Source: DASWHK01 sp036398215
Lineage (GTDB): Bacteria; Acidobacteriota; UBA890
Assembly: GCA_036398215.1 (NCBI GenBank)
Contig: DASWHK010000306.1
Location: forward strand, 1-6,242
Direction of reading: 5' to 3'
DNA: 6,242 nt
Under the pieces are notes generated by a model, which was given only the letters and a program-made list of their open reading frames with translations, was not told the DNA's origin and searched no databases. Positions 1-6,219 of this stretch are shown piece by piece; within the stretch, counting starts at the first letter, position 1; each line of letters begins with the position of its first letter. A program made the translations under genes and the position numbers.

Positions 1-392
1 GCCCCAGCCTCAAGGATCGTGGAGTCACTCTCCCTTGCACCCCCCTCCGTTGCTTCGAAGACGCTCTCCTTGGCAGGCTTGTCTCCACCAGGCCCTGTGG
101 GCTCGACGCGCGATTGCGGCAAATCAAGGACGCGAAGTGACTCAGCGTCGATGAGCTGGACACTGAGGACATCCTGAGGCTTCCCGTCCTCAAACACCTC
201 GAAATCCTCCGGTCCAAGATCTTCGATAAAGCGGCCTTCCGAATCCGTTAGGATCACGTCGACACGCACGCGCGCCACAGCGGTCCTGAACTCTGGACGT
301 TGCTGCCCGGCCCAAACATTGATGGCAAGGAACAGTAAGATTGAGCTCAGAGCACAGATGCGACGGTAGCGATCCTTCCTATGTGAATGCAT
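1..392 (-). CDS. Secreted VWFA-related protein, N-terminal part only
   Basis: An open frame runs from ATG at 392 to the left edge of the window, giving 130 full codons and no stop. Residues 1-28 look like a Sec signal peptide: a basic start (MHSHRKDRYRR), a hydrophobic core (ICALSSILLFLAINV), and a V-W-A site that predicts cleavage after Ala28. Residues 36-72 read RTAVARVRVDVILTDSEG and then IEDLGPEDFEVFEDGKPQ. This matches the conserved N-terminal module of the VWFA-related proteins common in Acidobacteria, where a 'VDVxVTDxxGxxVxDLxxxDFxVxEDGxxQ' stretch precedes the von Willebrand A domain. The VWA domain itself would lie beyond the edge and is not seen. Residues 93-130 form a charged, Gly/Pro-rich linker. 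The start is supported by GGAG six bases upstream (CTCC at 399-402 on the plus strand). The protein is probably exported and cell-surface or periplasmic; its ligand is unknown. The gene is divergent from the HD protein gene. Confidence 0.8.
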   Translation of the reverse strand, partial: MHSHRKDRYRRICALSSILLFLAINVWAGQQRPEFRTAVARVRVDVILTDSEGRFIEDLGPEDFEVFEDGKPQDVLSVQLIDAESLRVLDLPQSRVEPTGPGGDKPAKESVFEATEGGARESDSTILEAG

Positions 393-398
393 GGGGAA

Positions 399-402
399 CT
401 CC
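399..402 (-). promoter_or_regulatory. Ribosome binding site of the VWFA-related gene
   Basis: On the minus strand the sequence is GGAG followed by TTCCCC and then ATG, a six-base spacing. It supports ATG at 392 as the start of a gene that is otherwise cut by the window edge. Confidence 0.6.
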
Positions 403-509
403 AGCAGGCCCTTTCCGCGCGCCGATCCTGTGCCAACTAGCCAAAACAGCCTTACCCGCATTCTAGGCAGAGCCAGACTGACATGACAACGCTTCTGGAA
501 GGCGCGCGC

Positions 510-539
510 CGCTGGGCAGCGGTAAGACCGGGCCCAGCG
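510..539. other. Strong nested hairpin upstream of the HD protein gene
   Basis: CGCTGGGC (510-517) and GCCCAGCG (532-539) are perfect inverted repeats of 8 bases. Inside them, CGGT (520-523) and ACCG (527-530) form a second perfect pair around the loop AAG. A two-base (AG) versus one-base (G) internal bulge separates the stems. The result is a 12-base-pair, very GC-rich stem. No T-run follows on either strand, so it is not a standard intrinsic terminator. It may be a 5' leader structure of the downstream gene or a protein-binding dyad; its function is unknown. Confidence 0.55.
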
Positions 540-605
540 AGGCGGTAGTATCCGTTGCGTTCGTCGAGAGGCTCATCCCGATCAACGTTCCCACGGCCCA
601 CCCGT

Positions 606-1919
606 ATGCCCAAGTCCTTCACCGGCAGAGACACTGCGGCGCTCGAGGCGGCGGAAGAGGCCGCGCTGGCGCCGTACGCGCGGCGCAGCGCCGCCGCGAC
701 CCGCCGCTACCTGGTGCGCGACCGCGGCCGCTCGCTCGCCTACCGGACCGCCTTCCAGCGCGACCGCGACCGCATCCTCCACTCGCTGGCGTTCCGCCGC
801 CTCAAGCACAAGACCCAGGTCTACGTCCCCTACGAAGGGGACCACCACCGCACCCGCCTGACCCACACGCTCGAGGTCGCTCAGATCAGTCGCACGATCG
901 CCCGCGCCCTGGGGCTCAACGAGGACCTGGTCGAGGCGATCGCCCTCGGCCACGACCTCGGCCAGCCGCCGTTCGGCGCCGCCGGCGAGGAGACGCTGGC
1001 GGCGCTGCTGGCCGGCGAGGAGCCGGTCGAGGGCATCGAGCCGGCAACGCTCGCCGCCACTGGCGGCTTCCGCCCCAACTACCAGAGCCTGCGGGTGGCC
1101 GACCGCCTCGAGCAGCGCTACGACCACCCCGGCATCAACCTCACCGACCCGGTGCGCGAGGGGATCTGGAAGTGCGGCGTCCTGGAGGCCGGCGTCGAGT
1201 ATCCGGACTGGGTCGCCGAGGGGCTGGCGGCCGGCGAGCCGGCGCTGCTCGAGGGACAGGTGGTGAAGCTCTCCGACAGGCTCGCCCGCCTCACCCACGA
1301 CCTCGAGGACGGCATCCGTGCCGGCCAGGTGCACCTGCACGCCGCCGAGCGGCTGGAGATCGGCGCCGCGGTGGCCCACAAGCTCGGCGACGCGTACCGG
1401 ACCGGAAGCGGGCGCTTCGAGCGACAGAACACCTTGATCCGCGGCATGATCCACCTGCTGGTCTCCGACACGATCGTCCACTCGGCCGCCAACCTGGGCG
1501 CCGGCGGCGGAGACGCCGGCGCCTACCCGGACGGCACCGTCAGCCTGTCGCCCCACGTGGCCGCCCTCGCCGCCGAGCTGGAATCCTTTGTCTCGACCCA
1601 GGTGTACCGCTCGTTCGCCGTCAGCCGCCTGGACGCCCGCGCCCGCACCTTCATTCGCGGCCTGTTCGCCGCCTACTACCGCGACCCGCTGCAGCTCGAG
1701 GACTACGCGCTGCTGCGCTACCGCTCGATCACCGGGGGTACCTACCTGCGCGACCTGCCCGGCAACCTGGTCGCCGCCGAGGTGGCCACCCGCTACCAGG
1801 GCCAGCCGCCGTTCCTGCGCCTGATCGCCGACCACATCGCCGGGATGAGCGATTCCTTCGCCCTCAAGGAGTACGAGCGACTGTACCTGCCCTTCCCCGA
1901 CGCGGAAGCGCGCCGCTGA
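606..1919 (+). CDS. dgt: dGTP triphosphohydrolase-like HD-domain protein with altered active-site signature
   Basis: The 437-residue protein belongs to the dGTPase (Dgt/dNTPase) family, whose members hydrolyse dNTPs to deoxynucleosides and triphosphate in the cytoplasm. Family features in order are LAPYARRS (22-29), FQRDRDRILHSLAFRRLKHK (50-69), RTRLTHTLEVAQ (82-93), the HD signature HDLGQPPFGAAGE (116-128), GGFRPNYQSLR (153-163), LSDRLARLTHDLEDGIRAG (222-240), and a C-terminal MSDSFALKEYERLY block. Metal ligands His87, His116, Asp117 and Asp224 are all present. The usual signature is HDLGHxPFGHxGE. Here the second and third histidines are Gln120 and Ala125, while Glu128 is kept, so activity may be changed. 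ATG 606 is preferred because the conserved LAPYA block begins 22 residues later. An in-frame TTG at 555 would add only a low-complexity Arg/Ser stretch. No clear ribosome binding site precedes 606. The stop overlaps the next start by one base. Confidence 0.88.
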   Translation: MPKSFTGRDTAALEAAEEAALAPYARRSAAATRRYLVRDRGRSLAYRTAFQRDRDRILHSLAFRRLKHKTQVYVPYEGDHHRTRLTHTLEVAQISRTIARALGLNEDLVEAIALGHDLGQPPFGAAGEETLAALLAGEEPVEGIEPATLAATGGFRPNYQSLRVADRLEQRYDHPGINLTDPVREGIWKCGVLEAGVEYPDWVAEGLAAGEPALLEGQVVKLSDRLARLTHDLEDGIRAGQVHLHAAERLEIGAAVAHKLGDAYRTGSGRFERQNTLIRGMIHLLVSDTIVHSAANLGAGGGDAGAYPDGTVSLSPHVAALAAELESFVSTQVYRSFAVSRLDARARTFIRGLFAAYYRDPLQLEDYALLRYRSITGGTYLRDLPGNLVAAEVATRYQGQPPFLRLIADHIAGMSDSFALKEYERLYLPFPDAEARR

Positions 1920-3094
1920 TGAGCTACCTGTCCGAGCACGCGATCGCCGGATCGGCGACCGCCCGCCGCTACGCGATCGGCCTGGCGCTGCTGTTGGTGG
2001 CCCTCGCCTTCGGACGCGCCCAGTTCTTCTCGTCGACGGGGATCCGCATCGCCGGCGACGGCGCCGACTACGCCGCCATCGCCGAGGCCGGGGAGCTGAG
2101 CGGGCGCGCCCCGTTCGTGTACCGGCCGGCGGTGCCGCTGCTGGTCGGGACGCTGTTCGCCGGGCGAACGACGCTCGGCTTCGCGGTCGTCTGCGGGCTG
2201 GCCCTGTTCGCCGCCTTGCTGCTGGCGGCGCGGCTGCCGCGCGACCCGGTCGCCGGCTACGGCTTCGCGCTGCTGCTGCTGCTCAACTACCAGGTCCTGT
2301 TCTCCGCCGCCAACCCGGGCCGCCTCGATGCCGTCGTGCTGGCCGTGCAGCTCGGCTTCGTCGCCCTGGCGCTGCGCGGCCGCGAGGCGCTGTTCTTCGC
2401 GCTGCTGCCCCTGGCGGCATTGGTCAAAGAGAGCCTGCTTCCGGCGCTGCTGCTGCTGGTGCTGGCGGCGTTCCCGCGGCGCCGCGACACCTTCGCCAAG
2501 GCGGCGGTCGCGGCGGCACTGTTCGCCGGGATCCACCTGCTCGTGAGGATCGTCGCCCAGCCCACCGCCTGGCTGGCTCCCTACGCGCAGGGCTCGCTCG
2601 ATACCGGCGCCGCGCGGGCGCTGCTGGAGGGACACCTGACCGCCTGGCTACCGCTGCAGCTCTTCGTCGCCTGGGGCGGCCTTTGCCTGGTGGTCCTCCA
2701 CGCCTGCGCTTCCGGCGGGCGGCGCGGGCTGGACACGCCGCTGGCGGTGGCGGCGGTGCTGGTCCTCGCCCTCCCGCTGCCGCTGGTGACCGACCTCAAC
2801 CGCGCCTGGTTCGAGCTGCTGGCGCCGCTGGCGCTCTACCTCCTGCTCGGCAACGCCGATCCCGAGCGCCGGCCGCTGACCCGGCAACTGCTGGCCATGG
2901 CGCTCGCCGCCAGCCTCCTGCCTTACCTGGTGAAGGCGGTGGCGCCCGAGCACCTCTACCTGCTGATCCTCGAGCAGCGCCTCACCGTCATCGCCGCCGC
3001 CGCGCTCGCCGCCTGCCTGGCGCTGTCGGCGGCGGCCCTGGTGGCCTGGTGGCGGATCACCGCAGCGACCGCCGTCATCGGCCCGGCCCCCTGA
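1919..3094 (+). CDS. Polytopic membrane protein, GT-C glycosyltransferase-like
   Basis: This 391-residue protein is strongly hydrophobic. I count roughly nine to eleven membrane segments, starting near residues 17-34 and continuing at about 86-104, 112-130, 138-152, 157-184, 192-210, 241-262, 273-291, 296-310, 322-341 and 355-377. The first loop contains GDGADYAAIAEAG (46-58) followed by PFVYRPAVPLLVG (65-77). GRLDAV (134-139) and a KES motif (170-172) in a hydrophobic setting follow. An acidic residue pair in the first external loop and a Lys-Glu motif in a later membrane segment are typical of GT-C fold, lipid-linked-sugar glycosyltransferases and of unnamed membrane families related to them. 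The specific substrate cannot be told from the sequence. ATG 1919 overlaps the upstream stop (TGATG), which argues for translational coupling and fixes this start. The frame is open further upstream, but only inside the HD gene. A plain hydrophobic transporter-like protein is the main alternative. Confidence 0.7.
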   Translation: MSYLSEHAIAGSATARRYAIGLALLLVALAFGRAQFFSSTGIRIAGDGADYAAIAEAGELSGRAPFVYRPAVPLLVGTLFAGRTTLGFAVVCGLALFAALLLAARLPRDPVAGYGFALLLLLNYQVLFSAANPGRLDAVVLAVQLGFVALALRGREALFFALLPLAALVKESLLPALLLLVLAAFPRRRDTFAKAAVAAALFAGIHLLVRIVAQPTAWLAPYAQGSLDTGAARALLEGHLTAWLPLQLFVAWGGLCLVVLHACASGGRRGLDTPLAVAAVLVLALPLPLVTDLNRAWFELLAPLALYLLLGNADPERRPLTRQLLAMALAASLLPYLVKAVAPEHLYLLILEQRLTVIAAAALAACLALSAAALVAWWRITAATAVIGPAP

Positions 3095-3157
3095 CCCCCC
3101 CCCTCTTACAGGGCGTCCTGACAGCAGAGATGGCGGTGATCCTGTTCTGACTCGTGA

Positions 3158-3322
3158 GCCATCAATGTCGAGGAGGTCGATCCCATGTTCTGTCCCTTTT
3201 GCGGCAACGAGATGAAGATCATCGCCTTCATCACCGAGCACGCCACCGTCGCCCACATCCCTGAGCACATCCACATGCCCGCGCAGCGCCCCGAGCCCCT
3301 GGGGTGCCTCGTCCCCCGATGA
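3158..3322 (+). pseudogene. Remnant of the C-terminal end of an IS91-like (Y2) transposase
   Basis: After an in-frame stop at 3155-3157, the frame reads INVEEVDPMFCPFCGNEM, then KIIAFITEHATVAHIPEHIH, and stops at 3320-3322. 'EVDPxxCPxCGxEMxIIAFI' followed by a 'V..I..HL'-like helix is the characteristic C-terminal segment of IS91-family Y2 transposases. Only about 50 residues remain; the catalytic HUH and tyrosine regions are absent, so this is an insertion relic. A 45-codon gene starting at ATG 3185 is possible in principle, since GGAGG lies 8 bases upstream at 3172-3176. However, that Shine-Dalgarno-like string is simply the GAG-GAG-GTC codons of the conserved EEVDP stretch. The relic sits in the gap between two convergent genes, where an insertion would do little harm. 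Recognition is from memory of the family motif, not from a search. Confidence 0.62.
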
Positions 3323-3333
3323 TGCGATCATCG
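3317..3333. repeat. Small perfect inverted repeat after the transposase relic
   Basis: CGATGAT and ATCATCG form a perfect 7-base stem around a GCG loop, beginning inside the last codons of the transposase relic. It lies between two convergent genes. It could act as a weak bidirectional transcription end or be part of the old element's terminus. No T-run follows, so a terminator call is not justified. Confidence 0.4.
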
Positions 3334-3371
3334 CGCGACGCGGACGACGCCCGCTGCGCTCGTTACACGAC

Positions 3372-6023
3372 CTACCGCCCCGCGGTCAGCAAGTAGATGT
3401 CGTTGTCCGCGCTCGAGTGGGTGAAATAGATCCACCGTTGATCGGGCGAGACCGCAAGCGACGAGCCCAAGCCGTCGGGTGCTACCGAAAGGAGCTGGTG
3501 GGCCTCGCCGGTGCGGGAGTCGACGATGTGGATCGTTTGGGTGGCCGTGTCCCTGAAGAGCACATGCCGGCTGTCGCCCATCCAGATGGGCCAGCCGCCG
3601 GAATCCGTCAAGCTCGTGAACTCGCCCGTCTCCAACGAATAGACGATGATGCCGCGGGCCATTCCCGCCAGCCAGTCGCCGTCGGGACTCCATGCGTTTC
3701 CACGGAAGTTGCGCTCGTCATCGAACGGCGGCACCTCGACGGGCGTCTGCTCCGCCCACGGAATGTCCGCCTCGACGATCATCGTGGTGCTTCCCGGCCC
3801 GGAAAACGCGATACGCCCGTCGGGACTCCAGAAGGGATCCCAGACGGCTTCCGGGTTCCCCTGCCTGTACGTAACCTGCCTCGCGTCGCGGCCGGTGGCG
3901 TCGATGGTCCACGCCTCGTAGGCGCCGCTGCGGTTCGAGTAGAAAAGGATGCGAGCACCGTCGGGGGACCACCGGGGTCTGCGATCCCGATGCGCATCGT
4001 CGGTCAGGCGATTCACCTCGCTGCCGTCGGTGCGCATGCGGTAGAGATCCTCGACGCCGCCGGCCAGCAACGAGTACACGATCGTCTCCCCGTCCGGCGA
4101 CAGGTCGAACCATCGCAGTTGTCGCGTCCCGCTGGTGAGTGGCTGCGATTCGCCGACCACGCGTTTCGTTTCCGGATCGAACGCGATCCGGTGCAGGTTC
4201 GTGCGCCGCGCGGTCGATGAGTAGACGAGCCGCCGGCCGTCTTCGGAGAGGCTCAGGAACCCCTGTTGGGTCTCGGAGGTGCTGATCGGTTCCGGCTCTC
4301 TCTGCACGGACCCGGTTCGCTCGTCGAGGGCCACTCGCCAGAGGTTGCGCTGGCCGCCGCGGTCGCTCGAGAAGTACAGCCAGCGCCCGTCGGGCGACCA
4401 AACGGGGTTCCAGTCGAGGCTCGCCTGGCTCGTGACCCGCGCTGGCTCGCCGCCCTCGGCGGCGATCGTCCAGATGTCCCTCTGCCCGCCCTCGGTGAAG
4501 AAGTAGGCGATCCGGTGACCGTTGGGCGACCAGTGCGGCTGATAGCCGTCGCCGAGAAGCCGCGTGGCGCCGGATTCCACCTCCACGACCCAGAGCTCGC
4601 CGCCGCCGGTAAGGTTGAGCGGATCGAGGACGTGGCCGGTCGAGAACGCGATCTCGCTGCCGTCCGGTGACCAGGCGGGGTTGTAGCCGAAGTCGGCGAC
4701 GGGGCGGAGGTTCTCGCCGGTAGCTCCCATGAGAAAGATCCCGCCGAGCTCGCGATTCGAGCGAAAGGCGATGCGGGCACCGTCGGGAGAGAATGCGGGT
4801 TGGAAGTCATCCGCGGGCGAGTTGGGCGTCAGGTTCAAGGCGTTGCCGCCGTCGACCCGCCGCCACCAGATATCGAAGTTGCCGCCAGCGTCATCTGCGT
4901 AGACGAAGAACTCGCCGTCCGGGGAGATGCTCGGGGTTGTCTGAACGCCTGAGAGGCTCGTGAGCTGAGTCGTCGTCCACACGGTCGGTCCCGGATCCGG
5001 GCGCGCCGCAAATCGCAACGCGGAGTAACCACCTACGCCTCCCACCGCCAGCGCGGCAGCGATCGCCAGTCGGAATGCCCAGCCCTTGGTTGCCGGTGCT
5101 CGGCTCGCCCCGGCCGCAATCGCACCGACCGGAAGCGCCTCGCCGGACGCCACCTCCTGCTGTATCTCCTCGAGCTCGTTGCGCAGATCGAGCGCCGACT
5201 GGTGGCGGCGGTTGACGTCCTTGGCGAGCGCGCGGTGGACGATCCGGCCGAGGTGGCGCGGCAGGTTGCTGTTGCGCGCCGTGAGCTGCTCGGGAGCCTC
5301 CTTCACGATCGACGACATCACCGACATCGGTGTGTCGCCGACAAACGGGCGCTCGCCGGTAGCCATCTCGTAGAGCAGGATGCCGAGGGAAAAGATGTCG
5401 CTGCGGTGGTCGATAGGCTTGCCCTCGGCCTGTTCCGGAGACATGTAAGCGACCGTGCCGAGGACCTTGCCTTCGGCTGTGATGTCCCCGACGCTGCCCG
5501 GCGAGAACGCCGTGCTGGCCCGCGTCGTTCCGTCGGCGACGACCGCTCTCGGCTCGGCGAACCTGGCAAGGCCGAAGTCGAGCACCTTGAGCGTGCCGTC
5601 GTCGGTGACCATGACGTTGGACGGCTTGAGGTCGCGATGGACGAGGCCGTGCTCGTGGGCGGCGGCGACGGCTTCGGTCAACGGCACGGCATAGCCAAAG
5701 AACGTCTCGAGCGGCAGCCCGTCTTTCGGAATCACTTCGGAGAGCGTCCGCCCCTCGACGAGCTGCATCGTAATGAAGTGGAGGCCGTTGGCTTCCTCGA
5801 CCGAATGCACCGTGACGATATTGGGGTGATCGAGGGCGGCGGTGGCGATCGCCTCGCGCTTGAAGCGCTCGCGGCGCTCATCGTCGTGCGCCAGCTCCGG
5901 CGGCAGGACTTTGAGAGCGACCCGGCGCTGGAGCTTGGTGTCCTCGGCAGCGTAGACGTCCCCCATGCCGCCGCTGCCAATGCGGCGCAGGATCCGGTAG
6001 TGGCCGACGAGCTCACCGATCAT
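3372..6023 (-). CDS. Membrane-anchored Ser/Thr protein kinase with PD40 beta-propeller sensor
   Basis: The 883-residue protein is complete. Residues 8-285 form a Pkn2/PknB-type kinase: glycine loop GSGGMGDVY (16-24), ATP-anchoring Lys38 in VALKVL, alpha-C Glu57, catalytic HRDLKPSN (129-136, Asp131), metal-binding DFG (149-151), GTVAYMSPEQ (189-198) and SDIFSLG (208-214). All key residues are present, so it should be active. The activation segment between DFG and GTVAYMSPEQ is long and Ser/Thr-rich (166-182), offering autophosphorylation sites. After an Ala/Gly-rich juxtamembrane stretch, residues 317-338 are the single transmembrane helix. From about 345 to the end there are repeated W/F/I-S-P-D-G turns near 366, 411, 451, 498, 542, 591, 641, 686, 732, 779 and 859, spaced about 40-50 residues. 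This is a TolB/PD40 propeller outside the membrane. AGAAGGG (6031-6037) lies seven bases before ATG 6023. The likely role is sensing an external ligand and phosphorylating cytoplasmic targets; ligand and targets are unknown. The gene is convergent with the membrane protein gene. Confidence 0.95.
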   Translation of the reverse strand: MIGELVGHYRILRRIGSGGMGDVYAAEDTKLQRRVALKVLPPELAHDDERRERFKREAIATAALDHPNIVTVHSVEEANGLHFITMQLVEGRTLSEVIPKDGLPLETFFGYAVPLTEAVAAAHEHGLVHRDLKPSNVMVTDDGTLKVLDFGLARFAEPRAVVADGTTRASTAFSPGSVGDITAEGKVLGTVAYMSPEQAEGKPIDHRSDIFSLGILLYEMATGERPFVGDTPMSVMSSIVKEAPEQLTARNSNLPRHLGRIVHRALAKDVNRRHQSALDLRNELEEIQQEVASGEALPVGAIAAGASRAPATKGWAFRLAIAAALAVGGVGGYSALRFAARPDPGPTVWTTTQLTSLSGVQTTPSISPDGEFFVYADDAGGNFDIWWRRVDGGNALNLTPNSPADDFQPAFSPDGARIAFRSNRELGGIFLMGATGENLRPVADFGYNPAWSPDGSEIAFSTGHVLDPLNLTGGGELWVVEVESGATRLLGDGYQPHWSPNGHRIAYFFTEGGQRDIWTIAAEGGEPARVTSQASLDWNPVWSPDGRWLYFSSDRGGQRNLWRVALDERTGSVQREPEPISTSETQQGFLSLSEDGRRLVYSSTARRTNLHRIAFDPETKRVVGESQPLTSGTRQLRWFDLSPDGETIVYSLLAGGVEDLYRMRTDGSEVNRLTDDAHRDRRPRWSPDGARILFYSNRSGAYEAWTIDATGRDARQVTYRQGNPEAVWDPFWSPDGRIAFSGPGSTTMIVEADIPWAEQTPVEVPPFDDERNFRGNAWSPDGDWLAGMARGIIVYSLETGEFTSLTDSGGWPIWMGDSRHVLFRDTATQTIHIVDSRTGEAHQLLSVAPDGLGSSLAVSPDQRWIYFTHSSADNDIYLLTAGR

Positions 6024-6030
6024 TGATTCA

Positions 6031-6037
6031 CCCTTCT
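6031..6037 (-). promoter_or_regulatory. Ribosome binding site of the kinase gene
   Basis: On the minus strand AGAAGGG is followed by seven bases and ATG at 6023. It matches the anti-Shine-Dalgarno pattern well and supports this start, which lies five codons before the conserved GHYRILRRIG opening of the kinase domain. Confidence 0.65.
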
Positions 6038-6219
6038 AACCGATCGGGCGGCGTGCGCACAAGGGCGAGACAAGCTCCGAATTTCGCATTGGCGCAACCA
6101 GCCACGGCTTACTGCTGATTCGCTCGTGATCGGGTGCAGCTATTGCGCGGCGTTGAATCGCGGTGCCAAGATCGCGTCCAGCTCACAGCGCCGGAAAAGC
6201 AATCGTGGGGCCCTCCACC
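6038..6219. other. Upstream region of the kinase gene, no gene recognised
   Basis: About 180 bases. One plus-strand frame is open but has no start codon and encodes nothing I recognise. On the minus strand TTGGCA (6164-6169) resembles a -35 box, but no acceptable -10 box lies at the right distance. No RNA gene or terminator was seen. Confidence 0.5.

Larger units (their letters stand above)
393..605. other. Divergent intergenic spacer
   Basis: About 210 bases separate the divergent VWFA-related and HD protein genes, so promoters for both should lie here. I could not identify a convincing -35/-10 pair on either strand. The clearest structure is the hairpin at 510-539. A short open frame on the minus strand (452-634) crosses into the HD gene, shows no recognisable domain and is not called. 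The base composition is visibly less GC-rich than in the genes to the right. Confidence 0.6.

Noticed and set aside
546..551. TAGTAT as a possible -10 box for the HD gene
   Set aside because: It matches only four of six consensus bases and has no -35 box at a suitable distance.
452..634. Short minus-strand open frame of 60 codons
   Set aside because: It has no family resemblance or convincing ribosome binding site, and it overlaps the hairpin and the HD gene start.
582..1835. Long minus-strand open frame (417 codons) opposite the HD protein gene
   Set aside because: It is Gly/Arg/Val-rich with no recognisable domain and is antisense to a clear dGTPase-family gene. High GC produces such shadows.
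1172..1918. Upstream extension of the membrane protein frame inside the HD gene
   Set aside because: The translation is Arg/Pro-rich low-complexity sequence. The hydrophobic protein begins at ATG 1919, exactly at the overlapping stop of the upstream gene.
1793..2635. Minus-strand open frame rich in Gln and Arg, opposite the membrane protein
   Set aside because: Its composition is the mirror of Leu/Ala codons (CTG, GCC) on the coding strand, and it has no domain signal.
3109..3120. CAGG-GCGT-CCTG mini hairpin after the membrane protein gene, considered as terminator
   Set aside because: The stem is only four base pairs and no T-run follows.
3417..4220. Plus-strand open frames opposite the kinase (also 5202-6026)
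   Set aside because: They lie antisense to a complete kinase with all catalytic motifs and repeated propeller turns, and their translations have no recognisable motifs.
6154..6169. Possible sigma-54 or sigma-70 promoter upstream of the kinase (TTGGCAC on the minus strand)
   Set aside because: The -12 GC pair needed for sigma-54 is missing, and there is no acceptable -10 hexamer 16-18 bases downstream for sigma-70.
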